Assembly (NCBI RefSeq): GCF_900142365.1
Contig: NZ_FRAP01000004.1
Location: 266,350-330,349 of the forward strand
Direction of reading: 5' to 3'
Source: Pseudonocardia thermophila
Lineage (GTDB): Bacteria; Actinomycetota; Actinomycetes; Mycobacteriales; Pseudonocardiaceae
Length of the DNA: 64,000 nucleotides
Shown in pieces: positions 40,490 to 49,011 of this stretch (position 1 is the stretch's first letter; the number at the start of each line of letters is the position of its first letter). Under the pieces are notes generated by a model. It saw nothing but the letters and a program-made list of their open reading frames with translations. It did no database searches and was not told the origin of the DNA. Position numbers and translations under genes: made by a program.

Positions 40490-41305
40490 TCAGCCGACGC
40501 CCACGGGTTCCCGCGGACCGACCGCCGGTAGACCGGCGAGCACCGACCGGATCAGCGCCGGATCGTCCGTCGTGATCTCCTGCGCCCCGACGGCCAGGCT
40601 CGCGTACAGGTCGGCGGCCGTGTCGACCGCCCACACGCGCGCCCGCGAGCCGCCCGCGATCCAGGCCCGGACCTGTTCGGGGTAGGCGGCCAGGTAGTCC
40701 GTACCGGGGCCGGCGATGCCGACCGAGCCGTCGGCGAGCCGTTCGGTGCCCGCCTCGTACTCGAGGTCGACCAGCTGGCACAGGTACCGGCCCGGCACGA
40801 CGTCGAGCAGGTAGCCGACCGCGTCGGCGTCGAAGCTCATGAACGACACGTCCACGTTGGCCAGCCGGCTGCGGTGCGGGGTCCAGCCGCGCCTGCCGAG
40901 CACGGAGAGCACAGCGTCCTCCAGCGCGGGCCCCTCCTGCGGCTCCTCGTGCTTGAGCTCGACGGCCAGCCCGACCGGGCGGTTCGCCGCGAGCAGCAGC
41001 TCGAGCAGGTCGTCGAGGGTCAGGAGCTGGTCGGCGAGCACGGCGCCCTCCGGCAGCTCGACGCCCTTCCAGGTCCAGATGTCCAGGTCGCGCAGCTCAG
41101 CAAGGGTCCGCTCGCGGACCGGCCCGAAGCCGTCGCTGGTGCGGTCGAGGGTGTGGTCGTGGATCACGACGACCTCACCGTCGTCGCTGAGGCGCACATC
41201 GCACTCGACACCGTCGGCGCCGTCGGCGAGTGCCTGCAGGTAGGCGGCCCGCGAATGTTCGGGGAAGCGAGCCGATGCGCCGCGGTGGGCGTACACAAGG
41301 GTCAC
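40490..41305 (-). CDS. Glycerophosphodiester phosphodiesterase
   Basis: 271 residues, cytoplasmic UgpQ-type. YAHRGASARFPEHSRAAY has the catalytic His and the Arg-Gly; DGVECDVRLSDDGEVVVIHD supplies the metal-binding acids and second His. Hydrolyses glycerophosphodiesters to glycerol 3-phosphate, feeding the nearby glpD. Start GTG 41305 is set by -10 TAGCCT ending 7 nt upstream. Divergent from a HAD phosphatase gene with an overlapping promoter. Confidence 0.93.
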   Translation of the reverse strand: MTLVYAHRGASARFPEHSRAAYLQALADGADGVECDVRLSDDGEVVVIHDHTLDRTSDGFGPVRERTLAELRDLDIWTWKGVELPEGAVLADQLLTLDDLLELLLAANRPVGLAVELKHEEPQEGPALEDAVLSVLGRRGWTPHRSRLANVDVSFMSFDADAVGYLLDVVPGRYLCQLVDLEYEAGTERLADGSVGIAGPGTDYLAAYPEQVRAWIAGGSRARVWAVDTAADLYASLAVGAQEITTDDPALIRSVLAGLPAVGPREPVGVG

Positions 41306-41311
41306 TGGACC

Positions 41312-41318
41312 TAGGCTA
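41312..41318. promoter_or_regulatory. Overlapping bidirectional -10 (TAGGCT on +, TAGCCT on -)
   Basis: The 7-bp stretch TAGGCTA gives a -10 on each strand: TAGGCT ends 8 nt before GTG 41326 (+), and TAGCCT ends 7 nt before GTG 41305 (-). Both divergent transcripts would be leaderless and mutually exclusive at any moment. Confidence 0.55.
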
Positions 41319-41325
41319 ACGCGAC

Positions 41326-41994
41326 GTGCGCACCGTTCTCCTCGACCTCGACGGAACCCTCGCGGATTCAGCGTCACAGATCATCGAGCACCTGGCGAAG
41401 GCCATGGTCGGTGCCGGGGTGCCCGTTCCCGAGAAGGCGGTGCTGGACACGCTCGTCGGGCCGCCGTTCGAGACCGCACTGCCCGCGCTGGGCGTGAGCA
41501 TCGAGGCCACGCGCGAGATCATCCGCGCCTACCGGCGCTCCTACGACCCGGTCGCGGCCCGCACGACCCCGCTCTTCCCCGGCGTGCCCGAGACGCTCCA
41601 GCGGCTGCGCGCCGGCGGGCTGCGGCTGGCCCTGGCGACGTCCAAACCGGAGCACCTCGCCCGCCGCATCGTCGCCACCACCGGGATCGACGTCCACCTC
41701 ACCGAGATCGGCGGTGCCGACGACACCGTCGGGCGGGTCGGCAAGGCGAAGGTGGTCGCGGACGTCCTGCGCCGGCTCGAGATCGACCCGGCCACCGACC
41801 CGGTGATCATGGTCGGCGACCGTAGCCACGACGTCGACGGTGCGGCCGCGAACGGCGTGCGGACCATCGGCGTGGGCTGGGGCTACGCAGTGCCCGGCGA
41901 GTTGACGGGCGCGGTCCTCGTCGTGCCCGACCTGGCCGCGCTGGAGGAGACGCTGCTCGGCGACGAGATCTGGGAGCGCCCCGCCGCCGCCTGA
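41326..41994 (+). CDS. HAD-family phosphatase (phosphoglycolate phosphatase-like)
   Basis: 222 residues. Motif I LLDLDGTLADSA, a helical cap domain, motif II ALATSKPE, motif III Lys in GRVGKAKVVADVL, and motif IV MVGDRSHDVDGA. Similar to Gph/PpaX-type phosphatases acting on 2-phosphoglycolate or related small phosphates. Its placement beside glycerophosphodiesterase and glycerol genes suggests repair or salvage of a C2-C3 phosphate, which is inference. GTG start via the leaderless promoter. The frame stays open for 57 codons past its TGA (see next feature). Confidence 0.9.
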   Translation: MRTVLLDLDGTLADSASQIIEHLAKAMVGAGVPVPEKAVLDTLVGPPFETALPALGVSIEATREIIRAYRRSYDPVAARTTPLFPGVPETLQRLRAGGLRLALATSKPEHLARRIVATTGIDVHLTEIGGADDTVGRVGKAKVVADVLRRLEIDPATDPVIMVGDRSHDVDGAAANGVRTIGVGWGYAVPGELTGAVLVVPDLAALEETLLGDEIWERPAAA

Positions 41995-42165
41995 CCGGAC
42001 GGGTACGTCGCCTGGGCCAGCAGCGCCGCCGAGCCCGGCGCCGACGAGATCGCCGCCCTGCACGTCGCTGCGACGACGTGGTTCGGCCTGCCCGCACCCG
42101 CGCTGCAGCCGGTCTGGCGCGCCACCCCTCCCCCGGTTGCCGGCCGTGATCACCGGCGAGAAGGA
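41995..42165 (+). pseudogene. Remnant of an FAD-dependent aromatic monooxygenase C-terminus
   Basis: Directly after the HAD stop and in the same frame, 57 codons read PDGYVAWASSAAEPGADEIA and so on to VWRATPPPVAG. PDGYVAW is the conserved C-terminal motif of class A flavin monooxygenases. Nothing else of such a gene is present, so this looks like a decayed 3' end left by a deletion. It ends 29 bp before glpK. Confidence 0.5.
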
Positions 42166-42194
42166 TGACCGGGCGACGAAGGGAGGGGAGCTCG

Positions 42195-43715
42195 ATGGCG
42201 GAGTTCGTCGGTGCCGTCGACCAGGGCACCACCAGCACGCGCTTCATGATCTTCGACCACGACGGCAACGAGGTGGGCCGCCACCAGCTCGAGCACGAGC
42301 AGATCCTGCCGCAGGCGGGCTGGGTCGAGCACAATCCCGTGGAGATCTGGGAGCGCACGTCCGCGGTCATCCAGACAGCGCTGAACACGACCGGCCTGAC
42401 CGCCGCTGATCTCGTCTCGCTCGGCATCACCAACCAGCGCGAGACCACCGTCGTCTGGAACCGCAGGACCGGCCGGCCGCTCTACAACGCGATCGTCTGG
42501 CAGGACACCCGCACCGACCGGATCGCCACCGCGCTGGAGCGCGATGGCCGGGGCGCCGTCATCCGCGCGAAGGCCGGGCTGCCGCCCGCGACGTACTTCT
42601 CCGCCGGCAAGATCCAGTGGATCCTGGAGAACGTGGACGGCGCCCGCGAGGCCGCCGAACGCGGCGAGGCGATCTTCGGCACCACCGACACGTGGCTGCT
42701 CTGGAACCTGACCGGCGGCCCCCGCGGGGGCGTGCACGTCACCGACCCGACCAACGCCAGCCGCACGATGCTGATGAACCTCGAGACGCTCGACTGGGAC
42801 GACGAGCTGCTGTCGTTCTTCGGCATCCCGCGGCAGATGCTGCCGGAGATCCGACCGAGCAGCTGCCCCGGCGACGGGTACGGGCGGACGCTGCCCATCG
42901 GGCCGCTCGCCGGCGAGGTGCCGATCAACGGCGATCTCGGCGACCAGCAGGCCGCCACCGTCGGGCAGGTGTGCTTCGCGCCCGGCGAGGCGAAGAACAC
43001 CTACGGCACCGGCAACTTCATGCTGCTCAACACCGGGACCGAGCCGGTGCGCTCGTCCTCGGGGCTGCTCACGACCGTCTGCTACCAGTTCGGTGACGAG
43101 CCCGCGGTGTACGCGCTGGAGGGCTCGATCGCCGTGACCGGCTCTGCCGTGCAGTGGCTGCGCGACCAGCTCGGCATCATCTCCGGGGCCGCGCAGAGCG
43201 AGGACCTGGCCCGGCAGGTGGAGGACAACGGCGGGGTGTACTTCGTGCCCGCGTTCTCCGGCCTGTTCGCGCCGTACTGGCGCTCCGATGCGCGCGGGGT
43301 GATCGTGGGGCTGTCCCGCTACAACACCAACGCGCACCTGGCCCGGGCCACGCTGGAGGCGATCTGCTACCAGAGCCGCGACGTCGCCGAGGCGATGGTG
43401 GCCGACTCCGGCGTCGCGCTGGACGTGCTCAAGGTCGACGGCGGCGTCACCGCCAACGAGCTGTGCATGCAGATCCAGGCCGACGTGCTCGGCGTCCCGG
43501 TGGTGCGGCCGGTCGTCGCGGAGACAACCGCGCTCGGTGCGGCCTACGCCGCCGGGCTCGCCACCGGGTTCTGGAGCTCCACCGACGAGCTGCGCGCGAA
43601 CTGGAAGGAGTCCAAGCGCTGGGAGCCCCGGTGGAGTGACGCGCAGCGCACGGAAGGGTACGAGCGCTGGAAGAAGGCCGTCGCGCGGACGTTGGACTGG
43701 GTAGACGTCGGGTGA
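42195..43715 (+). CDS. glpK: Glycerol kinase
   Basis: 506 residues, standard FGGY kinase; phosphorylates glycerol to sn-glycerol 3-phosphate. N-terminal [18 protein letters not shown] (phosphate 1 motif), [17 protein letters not shown], catalytic-base region [15 protein letters not shown], and [22 protein letters not shown] 42195 has a strong SD GGGAGGGGAG. glpD follows after 37 bp, so kinase and dehydrogenase act in sequence to dihydroxyacetone phosphate. No glpF facilitator is present between them. Confidence 0.96.
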   Translation: MAEFVGAVDQGTTSTRFMIFDHDGNEVGRHQLEHEQILPQAGWVEHNPVEIWERTSAVIQTALNTTGLTAADLVSLGITNQRETTVVWNRRTGRPLYNAIVWQDTRTDRIATALERDGRGAVIRAKAGLPPATYFSAGKIQWILENVDGAREAAERGEAIFGTTDTWLLWNLTGGPRGGVHVTDPTNASRTMLMNLETLDWDDELLSFFGIPRQMLPEIRPSSCPGDGYGRTLPIGPLAGEVPINGDLGDQQAATVGQVCFAPGEAKNTYGTGNFMLLNTGTEPVRSSSGLLTTVCYQFGDEPAVYALEGSIAVTGSAVQWLRDQLGIISGAAQSEDLARQVEDNGGVYFVPAFSGLFAPYWRSDARGVIVGLSRYNTNAHLARATLEAICYQSRDVAEAMVADSGVALDVLKVDGGVTANELCMQIQADVLGVPVVRPVVAETTALGAAYAAGLATGFWSSTDELRANWKESKRWEPRWSDAQRTEGYERWKKAVARTLDWVDVG

Positions 43716-43752
43716 TGCCCCGGCCAGGAGCCATGCGGTAAGGAGCCAGAGG

Positions 43753-45462
43753 ATGAGATCGGTCGCGCTGTCCCCCGCCTACCGCGAGGCCGCGCTGCAG
43801 GCGATGCGGTCGATCGAGCTCGACGTGCTGGTCGTCGGCGGCGGCGTCGTGGGGTCCGGGGCCGCGCTGGACGCAGCCACTCGCGGGCTCGTCGTCGGGC
43901 TCGTGGAGGCGCGCGACTTCGCCTCCGGCACGTCCAGCCGGTCGTCGAAGCTCATCCACGGCGGCCTGCGCTACCTGGAGATGCTCGACTTCCGACTGGT
44001 CCACGAGGCGCTCACCGAGCGCGGACTGCTCATCGAGAAGCTGGCGCCGCACCTGGTGCGGCCGGTGCCGTTCCTCTACCCGCTCACCCACCGGGTGTGG
44101 GAGCGGTTCTACGCCGGCGCCGGCGTAGCGCTCTACGACGTCCTGGCCCGGGTGTCCGGCCGCAGGGCGGGGCTGCCCATCCACCGGCACCTCACCCGGC
44201 GCGGTGCGCGGCGGCTCGTCCCGGCGCTGCGCAAGGACGCGCTGGTCGGTGCGCTGAAGTACTACGACGCGCAGGTCGACGATGCGCGGCACACGCTGTT
44301 CGTCGCACGCACCGCCGCGTCGTACGGAGCGCACGTCGCCTCGCGGGCTCGGGTGATCGGGCTGCTGCGCGAGGGCGAGCGGGTCACCGGGGCGAAGGTG
44401 CGCGACCTGGAGTCCGGTGACACGTTCGACGTGCGCGCCAAGCAGGTCGTCAACGCCACCGGCGTGTGGACCGACGAGACGCAGGCCATGGCGAACGAGC
44501 GCGGGCAGTTCCACGTGCGCGCCTCGAAGGGCGTGCACCTCGTGGTGCCGCGCGACCGCATCCGCGGCGACGCCGGCCTGATCCTGCGCACGGAGAAGTC
44601 GGTGCTGTTCGTGATCCCGTGGGGGCGGCACTGGATCATCGGCACCACCGACACCGACTGGCGGCTCGATCTCGCCCACCCCGCGGCGAGCGCCGCCGAC
44701 ATCGACTACCTGCTCGACCACGTCAACGCGGTCCTGGAGCAGCCGCTCACGCACGAGGACGTGGAGGGCGTCTACGCCGGGCTGCGGCCGCTGCTGGCCG
44801 GTGAGTCGGAGTCGACGTCGACGCTCTCGCGCGAGCACGCGGTGGCGCACACGGTGCCCGGCCTGGTGGTCGTGGCCGGCGGCAAGTACACGACCTACCG
44901 CGTCATGGCCCAGGACGCGATCGACGCCGCGGTGTACGCGCTGGACAAGAAGGTGCCGCCGTCGGTGACCGCGGACGTGCCGCTGCTGGGCGCGGAGGGG
45001 TACGCAGCGCTGCGGAACTCGCGCAACGTGCTCGCGCAGACCTACGGCCTGCACGTCGCGCGGATCGATCACCTGCTGGGCCGGTACGGGTCGCTGATCC
45101 ACGAGGTGCTCGCGCTCGTCGCCGACGATCCGAGCCTGGCCGAGCCCGTCACCGGTGCGCCGGACTACCTGCGCGCGGAGCTCGTCTACGCGGCCTCGCA
45201 CGAGGGTGCCCGGCACCTCGACGACCTGCTCGCGCGCCGGACCCGCATCTCGATCGAGACGTTCGACCGCGGGCTCGGCGCGGTCGAGGAGGCCGCCGAG
45301 CTGGTCGCGCCCGTGCTCGGGTGGAGCCGCGCGCAGATCGACCGCGAGGTGGAGCACTACCGCAAGCGCGTCGAGGCGGAGCGGGAGAGCCAGCGCATGC
45401 CCGACGACGAGACCGCGGACTCCGCCCGCATGGGCGCCCCGGACGTGGTGCCGCTGGTGTGA
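43753..45462 (+). CDS. glpD: Glycerol-3-phosphate dehydrogenase (aerobic, FAD-dependent)
   Basis: 569 residues. Oxidises sn-glycerol 3-phosphate to dihydroxyacetone phosphate, passing electrons to quinone at the membrane. FAD-binding VVGGGVVGSGAALDAATRG, family motif SSRSSKLIHGGLRYLE, IIGTTDTDWRLDL, VAGGKYTTYRVMAQDA. C-terminal GlpD cap domain present. AGGAG precedes ATG 43753. Second gene of glpKD. Confidence 0.96.
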   Translation: MRSVALSPAYREAALQAMRSIELDVLVVGGGVVGSGAALDAATRGLVVGLVEARDFASGTSSRSSKLIHGGLRYLEMLDFRLVHEALTERGLLIEKLAPHLVRPVPFLYPLTHRVWERFYAGAGVALYDVLARVSGRRAGLPIHRHLTRRGARRLVPALRKDALVGALKYYDAQVDDARHTLFVARTAASYGAHVASRARVIGLLREGERVTGAKVRDLESGDTFDVRAKQVVNATGVWTDETQAMANERGQFHVRASKGVHLVVPRDRIRGDAGLILRTEKSVLFVIPWGRHWIIGTTDTDWRLDLAHPAASAADIDYLLDHVNAVLEQPLTHEDVEGVYAGLRPLLAGESESTSTLSREHAVAHTVPGLVVVAGGKYTTYRVMAQDAIDAAVYALDKKVPPSVTADVPLLGAEGYAALRNSRNVLAQTYGLHVARIDHLLGRYGSLIHEVLALVADDPSLAEPVTGAPDYLRAELVYAASHEGARHLDDLLARRTRISIETFDRGLGAVEEAAELVAPVLGWSRAQIDREVEHYRKRVEAERESQRMPDDETADSARMGAPDVVPLV

Positions 45463-45510
45463 ACGTGCCTCGCGCCGAGGACGGCGTCGGCGGGGTCGAG
45501 TCGCCCTGTC

Positions 45511-45536
45511 GATCACGCACGACGTCGTTCTCGACG
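45511..45536 (+). repeat. Degenerate half-copy of the 27-bp hairpin repeat
   Basis: GATCACGCACGACGTCGTTC followed by TCGACG matches one arm of the hairpin at 51990-52016 with three mismatches and a one-base insertion. The other arm is missing. It lies between glpD and the next start. Confidence 0.55.
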
Positions 45537-45545
45537 AGGATTACG

Positions 45546-46517
45546 GTGGTCCGGGTGGGCGATCTGCTGACCATCGACGACATCCGCGCCGCGGCCGCGC
45601 TGATCGACGGCCGGGTGCTGCGCACCCCGACCCTGCCCTCCCCGGGCCTGTCCGCGCTCCTCGGTGTGCCCGTCACGGTGAAGCTGGAGCTGCTGCAGCA
45701 CACCGGCTCGTTCAAGCCGCGCGGGGCGTTCGCGAAGATCCTCGGTCTGTCCGCCGCCGAGCGCGGAGCGGGCGTGGTCGGGGTGAGCGGCGGCAACCAC
45801 GGCATCGCCCTCGCCGAGGTCGCCGGCCGGTTGGGCGTGCGGGCCACCGTCGTGATGCCGGAGTCGGCGCCTCCGCGGTCGATCGAGACGGCCCGCGCTG
45901 CGGGCGCCGACGTGCGGCTCACCCAGGACATGGCGGCGGCGTTCGCGCTGATGGACGAGCTGGTCCAGGCCGGCGCGACGCTGGTGCACCCGTTCGACGA
46001 CCCCGCCGTCGTGGCCGGGCAGGGCACCGTCGGGCTGGAGTTCGCCGAGGCCGCCCCCGACGTCACCGACGTGCTGGTGAGCGTCGGGGGCGGCGGGCTG
46101 ATCTCCGGCGTCGCGACCGCCTTCCGCGCACTCGTGCCCGGCGCGCGCGTGTGGGGCGTGGAGACCGAGGGGGCCGACGCGATGAGCCGCGCGCTGGCCG
46201 CCGGCGGGCCCGTCGACGTCGCGCTGACCTCGCTCGTCACGACGCTGTCCGCCCCACGCGTCTCACCGCTGACCTACGACCACGTCGCCGCGCTCGTCGA
46301 GGACGTGGTCGTGGTACCGGACGCCGAGGCCGTCGCGGGCACGATCACGCTGGCCGAGCAGCAGAAGGTGTGGGCCGAGCCGGCCGCCGGGTGCCTGGTG
46401 GCCGCCGCCCGCACCGTGCTGGAACGGGTCGGCCCCGGCGCCCGGCTCGGCCTGGTGATCTGCGGCGGCAACGCGACGGTCGCCGACGTGGCGCGCTGGT
46501 CCGCGGACCTCAGGTGA
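45546..46517 (+). CDS. Threonine/serine dehydratase-like PLP enzyme
   Basis: 323-residue fold-type II PLP enzyme. Lys in TGSFKPRGAFAKIL is the Schiff-base lysine; VSGGNHGIALAEVA and the phosphate-binding loop SVGGGGLISGVATA follow. No C-terminal ACT domain, so it resembles catabolic threonine ammonia-lyase or serine racemase/hydroxyaspartate dehydratase types. GTG 45546 is favoured by GAGGA 5 nt upstream. The end overlaps the convergent hydrolase by 8 bp. Confidence 0.9.
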   Translation: MVRVGDLLTIDDIRAAAALIDGRVLRTPTLPSPGLSALLGVPVTVKLELLQHTGSFKPRGAFAKILGLSAAERGAGVVGVSGGNHGIALAEVAGRLGVRATVVMPESAPPRSIETARAAGADVRLTQDMAAAFALMDELVQAGATLVHPFDDPAVVAGQGTVGLEFAEAAPDVTDVLVSVGGGGLISGVATAFRALVPGARVWGVETEGADAMSRALAAGGPVDVALTSLVTTLSAPRVSPLTYDHVAALVEDVVVVPDAEAVAGTITLAEQQKVWAEPAAGCLVAAARTVLERVGPGARLGLVICGGNATVADVARWSADLR

Positions 46518-47412
46518 GGTGGGTCAGGAACCAGTCGCGCTGCACCGGGCTGGACTGCTTGAACGCGTCACCGACGTACGCGTCGAAGTGCCCGCCGGGC
46601 AGGAGCAGCAGCTTCTTCGGCTCCGCCGCCTGCTCGAAGGCCTTCAGCGCGATGTCGGCGGGCGTCAGGTGGTCGCCGGCGGCGACGACGAGCAGCAGCG
46701 GCGTCGGGCTGATCAGCGGGAGGTAGAAGCCCGGCTCGTAGGCGAGGAAGAGGTCGACCGAGCGCAGCGTGACCTCGTTGCGCCAGGTCTTCGCCCGCTC
46801 GCGGATCGGGCCGAAGAAGAAGTCGTGCGTGTCCGCGGTGGGCAGCACGCACTGCTCGTCCGGGCTCTTCTCCCACGTCACGGGGATCATGCCCGGCTTC
46901 TCACCCTGGTAGCGCGCGACGCGGTCGGCATCGAGCGCCTGGCGCAGCGCGGCGAAGTGGTCCGAGCGGATCAGCCGGCGGGCGTTCTCGCTCCCGCTGA
47001 TCAGCGGCACCTGGGAGACCACGCACTTGACCCTGCGGTCGATGGCCGCCACGACCAGGACGTGCGCACCGGAGTAGCTCGAACCCCAGATGCCGATGCG
47101 GTCGGCGTCGACGTCGTCGCGCAGGCTCGCCCAGGTGATCGCCGCCCGGTAGTCGTTGATCTGCTGCCACGGGTCGATCTCGCCCGGCACGGGCTTGTCG
47201 CTGTCGCCGAGGTTGCGGTTGTCGTACACCAGCACCGACAGGCCCGCGTCCGCGAACACCTCGGCGAAGTCGTCGAGGTGCATCTCCTTCGTCGCGGAGA
47301 ACCCGTGCGCCATCACGACGGTCGGCGTCGGGCCGGTCGCCCCGTCCGGGCGGTAGAACCAACCCCGCAGCGTCACGCCGTCGTCAGCCGGGAACGAGAT
47401 GTCCTCGCGCAT
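46510..47412 (-). CDS. Alpha/beta hydrolase
   Basis: 300 residues. TVVMAHGFSATKEMHLDDFA is the oxyanion region, GIWGSSYSGAHVLVVAAI carries the nucleophile Ser, a catalytic Asp lies near VVAAGDHLTP, and His in LPGGHFDAYVG. Resembles the YcjY/DUF1100-like group of dienelactone- and acetyl-esterase-type hydrolases; substrate unknown. ATG 47412 follows GAGGAGGAGG. It lies 104 bp after the same-strand AraC gene, its probable regulator. Confidence 0.9.
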   Translation of the reverse strand: MREDISFPADDGVTLRGWFYRPDGATGPTPTVVMAHGFSATKEMHLDDFAEVFADAGLSVLVYDNRNLGDSDKPVPGEIDPWQQINDYRAAITWASLRDDVDADRIGIWGSSYSGAHVLVVAAIDRRVKCVVSQVPLISGSENARRLIRSDHFAALRQALDADRVARYQGEKPGMIPVTWEKSPDEQCVLPTADTHDFFFGPIRERAKTWRNEVTLRSVDLFLAYEPGFYLPLISPTPLLLVVAAGDHLTPADIALKAFEQAAEPKKLLLLPGGHFDAYVGDAFKQSSPVQRDWFLTHLT

Positions 47413-47516
47413 GGCCTCCTCCTCGTCATCGTCGTCGTGGAAGGACCTTCAGGCTGTCGACCGGCCGGTGCCCCTGTCTGCGCACTGCGTGCAGAAAGAT
47501 CGGCGATCCGTGCGGA

Positions 47517-48446
47517 TCATCGACGCACCGCGCCGGGGGTCACCCCGTACTGCGCGCGGAAGGCGCGGGTGAACGTGCCCTGGTCGGCGAAGCCCCACCG
47601 GTGTGCGACCTCGGCGACGGTCACGTCCCGGCCGACCCGCTCCAGCTCCGCGCGCGCCCGCGCCAACCGCCTGCGGCGCACGTAGCCGGCGACCGTGTCG
47701 TCGCGAGCGGCGAACAGCTCGTACAGCGACCGCAGCGACATCCCCGCAGCGCGGGCGATCTCCGCCGGGACCAGGTCCGGGTCGGTCAGCCGCTCCTCGA
47801 TGATGTCGCGCACGGCCGCCCAGCGCTGCTCGCGGCAGCCGAGACGGCGGTCGTGGCGGGCGTCGAGAGCCCCGGCGAGCAGGTCCAGCGTCGCGGTGAC
47901 GGCGGCGCTGGTCGCAGCGTCGTCCGGGGCGCCGCACACGGTGTCCACCGCGGTGTCGAGGAACGCCCGCAGCAGCCGGGTGCCCGGCCCGTCGTGCAGG
48001 ACCGCGCCGACGGCGTCCGGGCCGAGGTCGCACAGCCGGTCACGGGGTACGAACAGCGTCCGCTTGCGGATGTGCGCCGGCACCGCGAACTGCGCCTCCA
48101 CGGTGCTGTCCCACACGATCGCCATGCCCGGGGTCAGCCGGACCTCGGTGCGGGCGAACTGGACGACCTCGGTGCCGTCGAGGACGAACAGCGCGCCGAC
48201 GTACTCGCCGGGGGAGCCCGCGATCTGCCGGCGGCCGCGGCGACCGGACACCGGACCCGACTCGCAGTCCACGACGCGCAGCGGACCGATGCGGTGCTCG
48301 ACGACCTCCTCGCTGCCGCCCGCCACCGACGCGTGGTCGGCGACCAGGTCCCACGGCAGGTGGCTGGCGCTGATCGCGTGGCGATAGCCCTCCAGCGCAT
48401 CGGCTGGCGGCAGCGAGCGCAGGGGCCACGTCTGCACGGCCGACAT
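47517..48446 (-). CDS. AraC-family transcriptional regulator
   Basis: 309 residues. AraC-binding-like N-terminal domain (GEYVGALFVLDGTEVVQFAR, IVWDSTVEAQFAVPA) and C-terminal HTH_18 (VPAEIARAAGMSLRSLYELF, VAEVAHRWGFADQGTFTRAF, YGVTPGAVR). NphR/FeaR-like activators with this N-domain control catabolic oxygenase or hydrolase genes, so both the downstream hydrolase and the divergent flavin monooxygenase are candidate targets. Start ATG 48446 is set by -10 TACGGT 6 nt upstream; longer versions run through array D and are rejected. Confidence 0.9.
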   Translation of the reverse strand: MSAVQTWPLRSLPPADALEGYRHAISASHLPWDLVADHASVAGGSEEVVEHRIGPLRVVDCESGPVSGRRGRRQIAGSPGEYVGALFVLDGTEVVQFARTEVRLTPGMAIVWDSTVEAQFAVPAHIRKRTLFVPRDRLCDLGPDAVGAVLHDGPGTRLLRAFLDTAVDTVCGAPDDAATSAAVTATLDLLAGALDARHDRRLGCREQRWAAVRDIIEERLTDPDLVPAEIARAAGMSLRSLYELFAARDDTVAGYVRRRRLARARAELERVGRDVTVAEVAHRWGFADQGTFTRAFRAQYGVTPGAVRR

Positions 48447-48452
48447 ACTCCG

Positions 48453-48458
48453 ACCGTA
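48453..48458 (-). promoter_or_regulatory. -10 TACGGT, leaderless promoter of the AraC gene
   Basis: TANNNT hexamer ending 6 nt before ATG 48446. Confidence 0.5.
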
Positions 48459-48534
48459 ACCGTGACGCACGACGCGACACAGAGCCGCACGGACGAACAC
48501 CCCCTGCCGGGTGGCCGCCGCGCGGGTGGCGGCA

Positions 48535-48946
48535 CGAGTCCTCCCGCACGGTCGCGCGAGTCCTCCCGCACGGTCGCGCGAGTTCTCCCCCGCGATCGCG
48601 CGAGTTCTCCCCCGCGGTCGCGCGAGTTCTCCCGCACGGACGGGCGAGTTCTCCCGTGCAGACCAGCGAGTCGTGGATTCCGCGCCGGCGCGCTGCGGTT
48701 TCCGGGTCGGCGAGCCGCGGTTTTCCACGGAGTGACGAGGATTCTCGACGATCATCCCGGGCGACGAAGTCACCCTCCCGCACGGGAGGACACGCCCAAC
48801 CGTACGAGGCAACTCGCCGGTCGGAGGGGGGAAAAAGCTCGCCCTCCCCTGCTGGAGAACTCGCCGACCCGGACGGGACAACTCGCCGACCCGGACGGGA
48901 CAACTCGCCCGCCCGGAACCCGCAACTCGCCGCTCGGGGTGGACAG
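48535..48946. repeat. 22-bp repeat array D (forward then inverted units)
   Basis: CGAGT anchors start at 48535, 48557, 48579, 48601, 48623, 48645 and 48667, all 22 bp apart, with a variant CGAGC at 48711 still in phase. A typical unit begins CGAGTTCTCCCCCGCGGTCG. Inverted anchors start at 48812, 48837, 48859, 48881, 48903 and 48925, mostly 22 bp apart; units at 48859 and 48881 are nearly identical. It fills most of the 565-bp gap between two divergent genes; no gene is seen inside. Confidence 0.9.
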
Positions 48947-49011
48947 CTCAGGCCAACTCCGGCCTGCGCGGGCCAGGACGGGCCGACGTGCCCCGTGCCA
49001 CACTCCCCGGC

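Noticed and set aside
42195..45462. Missing glpF as a notable loss
   Set aside because: Many actinobacteria lack a linked facilitator; absence inside this window says little.
48511..48735. Small protein rich in ARVLPHGRAS-type repeats
   Set aside because: It reads through 22-bp units; the period is not a multiple of three, so the apparent peptide repeats are an artefact.
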